Shown here: positions 23,401 to 35,400 of the stretch, in pieces
Position numbering within the stretch: the stretch's first letter is position 1
Layout of the letters: each line of letters opens with the position of its first letter
Source: Viola odorata
Taxonomy: Eukaryota > Streptophyta > Magnoliopsida > Malpighiales > Violaceae
Direction of reading: 5' to 3'
Length of the DNA stretch: 64,000 nucleotides
Assembly: GCA_963691705.1 (NCBI GenBank)
Contig: OY829541.1
Location: forward strand, 34,856,719-34,920,718
Made by a program: the position numbers and the translations under genes
Notes under the pieces: generated by a model
Seen by the model: only the letters and a program-made list of their open reading frames with translations
What the model was told of the DNA's origin: nothing
Database searches by the model: none

Positions 23401-26400
23401 TGAAGAACGATTTTTATTAAAAGGGCTTGGGCCGTAGTCCATTTCTTTTATTTTTCTCTCCATGGGCCGCAGCCCATTTTTCCTTTTTTCTTTGGTTGGG
23501 CCGAAGCCCATTTTTCCTTCTTTCTTTTATTTTCTTTTCATTTTGGGCCAAGCCCATCTTTCTTTTCTTTTCTAAGATGGCCGGCCATCTTCTCCTTTCT
23601 TTTTTCTTTCCTCTCTTTCATTCTTTTTTCATTTTAGGGCTGCATCAACGCAACCCTCTTTTTTTCCTTCCCTTTCTTTATTTTTCTTCATTCTTTCTTT
23701 GGTTCCCTCCGGCCAAGGAGCAAGCAGAGGCGGCAGGGCTGGTGGCGAGTGACGGCGAGATGGGCAGCAGCAACGGCGACGGTCGCGGCAGTGAGGAGCG
23801 GCGACGGGCTGCGGCAGTGAGCAGCAAGCGACGACGAAGGCACTAGTGGCTTGCGGATCGAGGTGAGGGTTGATGGCGCGGCTGGTGCGGCTATGGGTTT
23901 GAGCAGCGGCAACGGAAGAGTGAGCAGCGGCGGCTGTAGCGGAGGTGTTGCGGCACTGGAAGAGTGGCAGGGGTTTGGTTGGCCGGCGAGGCAGGAATGG
24001 CAGTGAGCAGCAGTGATCGGGATAGTGGCGGCGGCGCAGCTGGTGCGGCTGGGTTGGATTGGCAGCGGAGATAGGTGATTTTGGTTGATTTATTGGCTGC
24101 TTTGGCAGCGGTGGCTCTCGGCAGTGAAGGGAGTGAGATGGGTTTGGGCAGTGATGATTTTGGTGGTGATTTTTGGTTTTGGCAGAGGATTGGAAAGGAT
24201 TTTGGAATTGAAATTAATTGGGTAGAAGGATTGGAATGGGCAGAGATGGGATTGGATTTGCAGAGGTGGATTTAATTGGTTTGGTTAATTGGGATTTGGC
24301 AAAGGGATATGGCTTGATTTAATTTGGGATTTGGCAAAGATGAATGTGGCTTTAATTTGGGATTTGGCAGAGATGGATATTTTGTGATGGCTGCCTCCTC
24401 GATTGAAATTGGTGGTCTGTTTATGATGGGATCCAATTTACTTTGAAAGAAATATGTGGAGGATCCATTCGTATCAAATCTTTGAAAAAACAGAGAGGGG
24501 GAGCAGTGTGCGGGTTAGTGTATAGGTTTCTTTGAAAAAAAAAATGGAGGGGGGTAAGATTGTGTATCAGATTTCTTTTGACAATTGGAGAGGTGAGGTA
24601 AGAAAAAGAATCCAATGTTGGTATCCGTGGAAAAAAAATGGAAAAGGGAGATGGTGTGTTTTTTTTTTTTAATAAAATTGAAAGGGAAGAGATGATGATG
24701 TTCGGATGGTGGAGAGAAAAAATGAGTAAAGTAATGTAAAGTAAAGTGAAAGTGAAAAATGAGTATGATTAGTTTTTCTGATTCGATCCAATGATACGAG
24801 AAATTTTACTTGGAATCGATAAAAGTTCGAACGAAAAAATACATACAAAATAAAATAAATAACATGAAACAAAAGAAAACAAGATAATAAATAGTAAATA
24901 AACGGAAATAACAATACTAAAAATAAGATCAAGAATGAGTGAAAAAATCGTGTCAAAATTCGGGTATCAACAGTTGCCCCCTCTTTACTGTCTTATAAAA
25001 AAATAAAGTGTAACTGAAATTTTTTGATGAGCAGTAAAGACGGTTGCCCCAGTACCACGAATGTTCAAAATGCAGAATGTCATTTGAGGGGCAGAAATCT
25101 TATAAGCGGAAAAAGAAAATGGTTCCACTTGGACACCATGATGCAGGTATGTAAATCGCAAAAATGTGTGCTTACCTCTGCTCTGACGTTGATGTGGAAA
25201 TTTAAATTGCTTAAATTGTAAGAAAATGAATTCAACTTCACTCGGATGTTGATGAACAACGGCTCTACTCAGATGCCGACAACTCCACTCGGACGTTGGT
25301 AAATTCAGCTCCACTCAGACGCTGATGATTCCATTCGAATACTGCGATACAGAAACATTGGTTCTACTCAGATACTGATGTGATGAAAAGGAAAAAAATC
25401 TGAAAGCAGAAAAAGAAATGGCTCCATACGGATACCATGTTGTTGAAAAGTCAGATACAGAAATGTAAACTTATCTTTATTTGATGTTGATGGCTCCATT
25501 TGGACATCTTGCAATAATGTAAATCTAGCTTCATTCGGAAGCTGATGGCTCCAATCTGATGCCTCACAGGATATGGGGATGTAGCTGCTCAAGAAAATAC
25601 GGTATGGGGACAAAGCCGCTCACGTGAATAGGGTGTGGATGACTTTTAATTCTTTCAAATCGTCTTCGGACCAACCTCCTTGACGCTGATGTCCTTAGGA
25701 TGTGGGATACTTTGCAAAAAAATGTAAATTTAGCTCCACTCAGACGCTGATGCGGGAATTTTAAATTGCTGAAAAGGGAATTGAACTTCACTCGGACACT
25801 GATGCCCTTCGGGATACTTTGCAGAAAAGGAAATTCAGCTCCACTCGGACGCTGATGGCCCCACTCGGATACCTTGCAGAAAAATATAAATTGCGGCTAC
25901 ACTCGGACGTCTCCACTCGAATTCCGCGATGCATAAATATAAATTCAGCTCTACCCAGACGCTGATGGCTCCACTCGGATGCCTTGCAAATTCAGTTCCA
26001 CTCGGACACTGATGACTCCACTCGGATGTCTTGAAAAATATAAATTCAGCTCCACTCGGACGCTGATCACTAATGGCTCTACTCAGATGCCGACAACTCC
26101 ACTCGGACGTTAACAAATTCAGCTCCACTCGGACGCTGTTGGTTCCACTCGGATACCTTACAGAAATGTAAAATGCGACTTCACTCGGACGTCTCCCCTC
26201 GAATGTCGCGATGCAGAAAATGTAAATTCAGCTCTACTCAGACGCTGATCAATAATGGCTCTACTCAGATGCCTACAACTCCACTCGGACGTTGATAAAT
26301 TCAGCTCCACTCGGACGCTGATAATCATGACTGATTCTGCAAAACAATCGTTAAATGATTTTTGCAAGGTGGGGTTTGAACCGCCACACGATTTCTTGAA

Positions 26401-29400
26401 AGGTGGGGTTTGAACCGCCACACGATTTTTGCAAGGTGGGGCTTGAACCGCCACACGATCTTTGAAAGGTGGGGTTTAAACCGCCACACGATTTTTTTGA
26501 GAGGTGGGGTTTGAACCACCACACGATTTTTGCAAGGTGGGGCTTGAACCGCCACACGATTTTTTGAGAGGGGGTTTTTGAACCTCCACGCGATTTTTTT
26601 TTGAAAGGTGGGGTTTGAACCGCCACACGATTTTTGGAAGGTTGGGTTTCTGAACCTCCACGCGATTTTTTTGAATGGTGGGGTTTTTGAACCTCCACGC
26701 GATTTTTTGAAAGGTGGGGTTTGAACCGCCACACGATTTTTGGAAGGTGGGGTTTTTGAACCTCCACACGATTTTTTTGAATGGTGGGGTTTTTGAACCT
26801 CCACGCGATTTTTTGAAAGGTGGGGTTTGAACCGCCACACGATTTTTGAAATGTGGGGTTTGAACCGCCACACGATTTTTTTGATTTTTTTGAAAGGTGG
26901 GATTTGAACCGCCACTTGATTCGATTTTTTGAAAGGTGGGGTTTGAACCGCCACATGCTTTTTGAAATGTGGGGTTTGAACCGCCATACGATTTTTGATT
27001 TTTTTTTTTTTTTTTTTGAAAGGTGGGATTTGAACCGCCACTTGATTCGATTTTTTGAAAGGTGGGGTTTGAACCGCCACTCTATTTTTGAAATGTGGGG
27101 TTTGAACCACCACATGATTTTTGGAGGGTGGAGTGGTAACGTATCTCCATTCGGATGTCGATAATGGTGGCGAAGATGGGTCGCCGCACGAAGTTGATTG
27201 AGGAGTGACAACGTACTTCGTTCAGGTGTTTATTGGATGGATTTATTGGTGGAGATTGATCGCAGTGTGAGATTCCCCTGACGCATATCTGTATTCTGCA
27301 AATAGGGAGGAAGCAAACACAAAGCAGCAATGGGTGGAAAAAGAGGAAGCAATTGATAAATGTAAACAATGAAATCAAATAATGTATGTTGTATATGAAA
27401 ATATTTCCACACTACCCTAAAGTTTGCCCCCAGCGTTTTATAAAAACAACTTCCCTATCAAGAGAAGGTTCAACAAGTTTATGCATTTCTAGAGAACATG
27501 TCATCCATTTTCTATCATATAAGCATGCTTGATACAAGCCTAGAAAAGCATCTGCATCTTGCCCAGGAAATAACGACCTCAAGGACAAGACTTCCCACAA
27601 CATGTAGACGTAAGCAATCCTCACCGGATATTGGTGTTTGCGCTCACACTCGGAAACAAGGCTACGTGTTTACACTCATAAAAATGCAACAAACATAGCA
27701 CACAGTCAGATTTGCAATGTCAATCCGAGTGAATAAACTTCAAATGAAGATGCACATGCATGGGCATTCTAATAATCGAAAGGACTTTGCGGGGAGAAGA
27801 AGTGAATATATTTTTCTTTAATGAACAGGGCCTGCTGATTGCCACAGTGAGGGCAAAGTGTACAAGTCCTTCAGTCTTGCTGAGAATGCTTCTTCCCACT
27901 ATCACTTTGAGGGCGCAGTGCTTAGATGCTAGATATGCTCCTCCTTGGTCGTTTTGAGGGCAAAACGCCCAGGTTCTTTGATCTTTGCCGGGAACGCTCT
28001 TTGATTACTTTGGTGAACCCCTAAAACTTTCCCTTGAGAGGTCCACAATTTATTGTTTGAATACAACTGGGTTCTAAGTCTTTGAATCTCGGTGAACCCT
28101 AGACGATGAGGTTTTTCATGGGTCTGAGATTGGTCGGACTAATTGCCGCTGATGTGTACCACCCATGTCTTGGTTGTTAGGGGGGAATAGCCTTCACTTT
28201 TCTCCTTTTGGAAGATTGACCTGGAGCCATTTTTCGTACTTGCTTCTGCTTTTCTTTCCTTTTTTTTTCTTTTCTTTTTTTCTTTTTTTCTTCTTTTTTT
28301 TCCTTTTTTCTCTCTTTTTTTGTTCTTCTTCTTCTTCTTTTTTTGTTTCTTTTTCTCTTTTTATTCTTTTTCCTTTTTGTTTCTTTTTCTCTTTTTATTC
28401 TAACACAAAATACATCAGCAAGCAGAACAAGTACCGTTTCCTTGGTCTTGGTTTAAGGCAGAGGCCTTCATTTCTTGCTCTTCTCGGCGTCCTTCTAGTG
28501 CCGACCATCAATATGCAAGGATTTCTTCTTTCTTCTTTTTGCAAACCTCACTCGTTGTGCACCTTGCCCCCGGTTAGCAATCTCAGTCTGGCACTGTTCA
28601 TTGTCTTATATAAAAAAAGAAAATGGAAGAAAGAGCAAAGTCCAATGTCATTTTACTGCTATCCCATGGCTAATGGTGCATGTACCCTGGATATTATGCA
28701 AATCTAACTTGCACTTTAGTTTAGCATTTGCACTCATGAAAGAAGTATGGCATAAAGGCTCAAAATACTCACAGGGATGTGTTTGTGATTGCTTATATCT
28801 AAAGCATGTTGTAGATATAAGAGCTAGCAGGCGAGATCATGTATGCCATATAATTTCAAATGGATGCACAAGTTATCCATGATGCAGAAACATGTTGATC
28901 ATACTTAATTTAAGGAAGGTTTGCAAATTTGGGGTAGTGTGGATTTTATTCAAAGAATCTTATGCACATTTTGCAGCAAATCTTAATGGTTTTAGCATTT
29001 TTTTTTTTTTTTTTTTTTTTTTACAAAAATATGAGGGTATGACCACTCACGAAAATTTATGAATAAATAAAAAGAATTGCCCCCAATGCGGGAATGAATG
29101 ATTGTACAAAAATTAAAGAGGTAGAGAGATGAATGGACTTCTCTGGATGTGTGCGGCGGGGCCGCGAGGTTGTAGCGAGGATTTTGCCGCGGAAAAGTAA
29201 GTGTGGACTTCACTCTGACGTTGATGTCCACGTAGTGGATGAAAATAGGGTTTTATCCTGCCGCATAACATAGATGAAAGTGGGGAGCATTGAGCCGCCG
29301 CAATGGATGAAAGTGGGATGTTTCCAAATGGTTGCCCCCCAATGTAGAAATGCATAATGGACTTCCTGATAAGGGCGGCAGGGCAAAGAAGGCACACAAG

Positions 29401-32400
29401 AGGATCATTCAAGAGTTGATAAGAGGAGGATTCCTTCACCTCACTAAGCATTATGCAAGTAATCATGACATGATTCGAGTTCCTGCAAAAATAAGGGAGA
29501 AGCAATGGGTAGAATTGAAGAACGATTTAGGAAAAATGGGCAACGCAATCAATAGGTTTTAAACTCTCCCTTTTCTAGTGAGGGATTATGCCAATATGCC
29601 CGGTGTGATTCGGATTCTATCCTAGGTTCTTCCATTTGATGTCGAAGCTTTACGACGCTTTTGCAGGAATCAGACGTGGATACATTCGGACGTTGATGCC
29701 CACTGGGATGACGATAGGGAACTGTAGATTGCGATCTGGGCGGGGCCACTGCAAAAATCTGAATGTTGATGAAGAGATGAGATCTGAACGGGATACCGCA
29801 AAATTCGGACGCTTAGATAGATTACATAGCAGGGAAGAAACATTCTTAAATCTTTGAATCATCAGACTATCGACGATATGAGCATGGATCCATACATTGC
29901 CAAAAAGAGACATCCCAGACGGCCAGAGGTGTACATGGGTCAGGTCGGGCCGATTATGGCCCATAATGGCCAGTTGGCGGGTTGGGTTTTCAGAAACCAA
30001 AATGAGGGATTGGGCCTTCCTAACTGGGCCGACCTATTAACCAAACCCATTCTAAATTCCCTCTCTTTTCTTTTCTTCTCTCCCATTTCTTTCTCTATTT
30101 TCTTCTTTCTCCTTAAACGAAACCGAGCTCTCTCCCTCTCTAAAACACAATTTCTTTTTGAAGACCAACCAAATCCTCATAAAATCTTACCAAAATCCAA
30201 AGAATCCCTCCACATACATACCGAAACAAAACTTGGTTATCAACACATAATGGAGAGGTCGGCGAAAATGCTTCTACTTGTCATGATATTGTCTTTGGCT
30301 TGGCTGATTGCTGTGGTGATGATGTGGTTTATTCAAGGCAAGTGCGTATGTATTTGATCTTCATATGCTTTGTACTTTGCGTGGTTTATTATCTATCCCC
30401 TCTTAATAATCATGTCATGAATACTTGCATTTATGCTTATCTATTCCCTTTCTGAATTTATATACACTTATGGTTTGTAATAATTTTTTATTTGGATTGA
30501 GAAAAAAAAATGTTGTGCTATTACTTTTATGAAGTAATTTTGGGTAGTGTAGCGGTCGGTGTTGGGAGGGGAAACGGAGGAGAAGTCTCGTATGGAAGAG
30601 GTAAGGTGATGAGAGTTGAGAGGTAGAGGGCGGCGGAAAGGAAAAAATGATGCTTATATACTTAGGGTTAGGCTAATTTGACGGGCCGGGTCGGGTCGGT
30701 TATGCACCCGTTAACCGTGGGTTATTCTAATTTTGTACACCCCTACATGGCCTAACTCTTCCCTCGCCCAAAATGGACCAACATGCTCACATTGCCAGAC
30801 GTCAGCGTGGTCACTCTAGCCAATGCCCAAAAATTGTCAAAAATCATAGCCTCTGGTGAAATTGCTGAAGATACGAGGGAAGCTTTCATTCATTCCCAAG
30901 GCATGGAGGGATGCTCATTCAAGAGCTGATAGGAGGATTCCTCTACACTCACTGAGTAGGGTCGGGCTAAAGCCAAGGTAAAATGGACGCAAAGAGCTCA
31001 TTGTTGCGAGCTATCATTCTGTATGTTTGCCCCCCTGCAAAAATAATATGCCCAACTATGGATGAAATGCCCCTCAATGTAGAAACAAGACTACACTAAA
31101 ATGAAAAGGCATAAAAAGAAAGGGACTACCCGGGGTATACGAAGCAGAAGCAACAAAGGTAGAAATGACGATTATTCAAGAGTTGGTAGGAGGACTCCTT
31201 CGTCCTACTGAGTAGCGATGGAATTCTTCTGGTCGTCATTTTGTTGCTTTTTTTTGATATCTTTGATCGAAAACCTATTTCTTTGCCGAAATGCTCCCCT
31301 ATCGTTATGCTATCAAATTTGATTAAATCAAACTGATTTAGGAGCCTCAATGCTCCCCCTGCATAAAATAATTAGTACACATGGAGCATAGTAAAGATTC
31401 AAAAATTATTACTTCAAAAATAAATTTCGCCAAATATTTCTCCCCCTTTGTCAACAACGAAAAGGGTAAAAAGAATTATATCCAAGCTAATTCATTTTCA
31501 ACAGAAAAATATTCAAGCTAAATCATTCATTACAATAGTCAAAACAATATATCCAATCAAAAAGAGTATATTTAATCAAACAAAAATATATCCAAACAAA
31601 TCCAGCAAAACCATGGAGAGTAAATAAAGGAGCCAACACATCAAATAAAAATTTCATAAAGTAATTGTGCAACAATCATCCAACAAAAATGTCAAACACA
31701 AATATGCATAACTAATACAGATTTTTTTTTTTTTATTCATAAAACATATTACACTTCACATTATATTACATAAAACATAATTAGTACCAACATAGATAAT
31801 GCTCAAAATACAAACATCATATAAATCCAAATTCCTTCATAAAGGAATAGTACAATACTTATTCGATCTAAACAAAACATTACAAAGCATAAGAGTAGAT
31901 AAGTTCCAAAAACAAAAACTATAGTAGAGAATACTAATGTTGCACGGATATAATCAAAGAGAACATTGAGGTGAAGGGCAGTGACACGGAGGGCACTGAC
32001 ACTTGGGACACATGAACAAGTCGACATTTCTTGGACAATTTTTGAGCATGAGAAGGGGAAAAACAAAGAGAGAAATCATCAAAGCCAATATTGACAACAT
32101 TATCCTCATCTCAAACGATAGCATCTTGAAAGTTAAAAGAATTTGAAGGCAAGGCTTTCGGTTTGGAAATTTTGGATTTAGCTAGAGGTATAGTGATTCC
32201 AATGTGAATTAAGGGGGTATTTATACGCAAATTATAGCACCAAAAAGTCTATAATTCACAGCTCAAAGATATACAAAATGTCTACTTCTACGGCTGTTGC
32301 ATGCGTACGAGGATATCAAATAATTTGATAGGATTTGGTGAGGATTTGAATAGATTTCGAGAAGAAAAAAAACTTCCAAAAACACTCCTATCATTTGACT

Positions 32401-35400
32401 CAATTTCTCATATTTCAAAAAATATCACATCCACCACATGTCCTCAATAATCAGTCACATGAACAAATGCATCAAGTAAATAATCACAATAGCATGGACA
32501 TTAAGAATAGAGTTTTAGGAATACCGGATGGAGAGTCATTCAAAATGGATAACAAATGCCACTTTCCTGTCTTAGCTCCACGAAATGATCCTTTGCAAGA
32601 GGCTTAATGAAAATGTCTCGATAAAGAGTAATGTCTACATCTTTACCGTCTTCATCTTTGTCAAGATTTGTGGTAGGACTAAGGGGAATAGGACTCTCCT
32701 TGATATTATCGTATCCATATTCGGTGAGGAGATCCTTGATATACTTTGCTTGGTTGATAAAGATACCATCTTGAGATTGTCGGATTTGAAGTCCAAGGGA
32801 GAATGTCAATTCTCCCATCATGCTCATCTCAAATTCACTATGCATACATTTTTCAAAGTCCTTGCACAAATAATCATTAGTAGCATCAAAGATAATATCA
32901 TCAACATAAATTTGCACAATTAACATATGTTTACCATCATGTTTAGTGAAGAGTGTAGAATCAATTTTTCCCATTTTGAAATCATTTTTTAACAAAATTT
33001 GACTTTAACGATCATACCAAGCTCTAGGAGCTTGTTTAAGACCATACAAAGCCCTTTTCCAATTAAAAAATAGGGTTAGGAAATTTATGATCTTCAAAAC
33101 CGGGGGGTTGTTTCACATACACTTCTTCCATAATGTAACCATTAAAAAAAAAAACACTTTTCACATCCATTTGATATAAACTCATATTCTAGCGAGGCAT
33201 TATGCAGGTGACCACGGTCTCTTTTCTGGCAAGGCGTTATGCAGATAGTCTTGACATGATTCCAATTCCGACTCGGGTTCATGACGATGTTGGAATCAAA
33301 TCCTAATTATCTCCTTCTCAATCTCCCATGGATCATCACCTATCAACATACAAAATTTAATCCATTAGTAGCATCCAATTCATGCATGTGTTAAAGGATT
33401 AATGATATTGATATGGTATGAGAAACATCCATTGGGTATAATGGTGATGTCGGAGTGTTGGGATGATTTGAGCATAGTGAAGTAGTTGGACACGCTTTAA
33501 TTTCATCTTTTCTGACGATTCTGTGTCTTAGGCAAGACAAATTATGACTAATTGAAATGAAAGTTTTTTTTAGACCCGAGAATCCAGTTTGTCTTCTTCA
33601 AGCCTGGTTATAAACAAAAAGTATAATATAAATCATACGGTAATAATAATAAGAAAACATATGGATTTCGTTTTGATAAATAATTCTCCGACAACGGTGT
33701 AAAAAAAATAACTACAACTTATCACTAGCTACAAAAAAAACATATTAAACTAGATATGTAATTAATGCTCCTTGATGAGTAGATATGTGAGAGGAAAGCA
33801 ATTCCACCGAACTCCCTTTTGTCCTTTTATTCTGCAAGTACGCAGAAAAATGAACACTAATCAGTAGTATCTGAACGGAGAATGTATATAAAGGTGAGTA
33901 ATAATGAATAAAAATAGGATATAATAACAATAACAATACGGACGAAATTCAATAAGACGAAAGTAAAATCATAGGAAAAAAGAATCATGGTACCACAAGA
34001 AAAAAATAGAATCATAGCATCGCGAGAAAGATAGTGAATCATCGCATCGCAACAAGAATTATCATGGCATCATGGTGTAAAAATAAATAAATAAATGGAG
34101 AATAATGGCAATAACGAGGCACGTTGGAAATATACATACGATCATGATGCATATGTCGGGTAATTTCAACTATTTCTAACTGGCTGAAAGGCTCCCGGAC
34201 GATACCATAAAAGTGGTCCCTCAGTAAATGGATACGGGAGCGTTTACCGAATCATAAAAGGATCCGGGGCGCTCAATCCATTTAGGGGTTCAAGTCCGAG
34301 TTTGGGGTTCATGAAAGCTTACTGGAACATGTGCCCCAGGACTTCACTACTATCCACCTAATTCTATTTGGGAACGGCCCGGCGGTAGGGCATTATGCAT
34401 GAAATGCATGTGAGAATACAACAATTGATATCAAAGCGAATAAATAATTAAATAACAAAAAATAAACACCTCAAATAAATAATTCCGGCTTCGACCCTAA
34501 AGTCCCCAGTGAAGTCGCCAAACTGTCGCACCGTCGCGAGCGAAATTTGGGACGCAATGAAAACACATACAATGAAGTCGCCACCCTATTTTTCTAAGGT
34601 TTAGGGAAACCTACAAAGTCCGTGAAAAGGAAGAAAATAAAATAAAAAACTAAGGCACAAATAAAAAGGGTCTAAACCCGAGAACGATGGTTCGGGGTCG
34701 TTTTATGGACTCGGGAAGGTGTTAGGCACCCGAGTCTCATCCTAAAAAGGTTACCGGTTCTAAAAAGAGGTGTTTAAAAATCACATTGAAAACAAGTAAT
34801 TTGGCCCTCAGAGGGGAATCGTCGCTTTAGCTTTTAAGTTGGTTTGATTGATTTTATCCTAATTATTGTCGAGTTGTTAATCAGAAAATAACATTTTTTA
34901 TCCTCTAAAAGATGAAAAAGGTGGGTTGCATACCTATTCCGGTTAGATTTAGCCAAGTTCAAAATTATTCCGTTTACATGCGAAATTAGGTGAGGTTACT
35001 ACCATTTTGTTAATCTTTACCAAAGCGACGACCCTAGTGAACAACGATGCATCACTATCATCATCGGGCCAATGCACGTGCTTAACCCTATTTACTAGGT
35101 AATTCTACGCATGCATAGACTAGCAAAGTACCATTTATATAAATGCGAGAAAACACGTTGAAAAGAGAAAAAACCGGGAAGTGGGGTCGAAGCCGCGCAC
35201 ATAACACATTTGTCAAGATAGCATAAATTAAAAATACAATCATGGGGTCGAAGCCGCACACGATACACATTCATCAAGATAAGCATAAATTCATGGGGAC
35301 GAAGCCGCACACGAAACAAGCATAAAATAAAGAACATTCATTGGTATAAGCATCATGCAAACAAATTAATTCGAATTCTAACAATTCTAAATAATCATGC

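Noticed and set aside
23427..23846. 139-codon frame in the LTR, also at 35852-36271
   Set aside because: Duplicated only because it is in both LTRs; low-complexity Phe/Ser/Arg composition and no domain.
26360..27125. Regular repeats as a CRISPR-like array
   Set aside because: Plant nuclear DNA; spacers are just T tracts of different length and not unique sequences.
26325..27211. Two overlapping 260-290-codon minus-strand frames as protein genes
   Set aside because: They are translations of a tandem DNA repeat without stops, in a noncoding retrotransposon interior; several frames are equally open.
28165..28707. 180-codon frame rich in Phe and Ser
   Set aside because: Translation of a pyrimidine tract.
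34200..34400. tRNA-like B-box phrases (GGGGTTCAAGTCC)
   Set aside because: No cloverleaf could be made around it; it lies in the LTR element interior.
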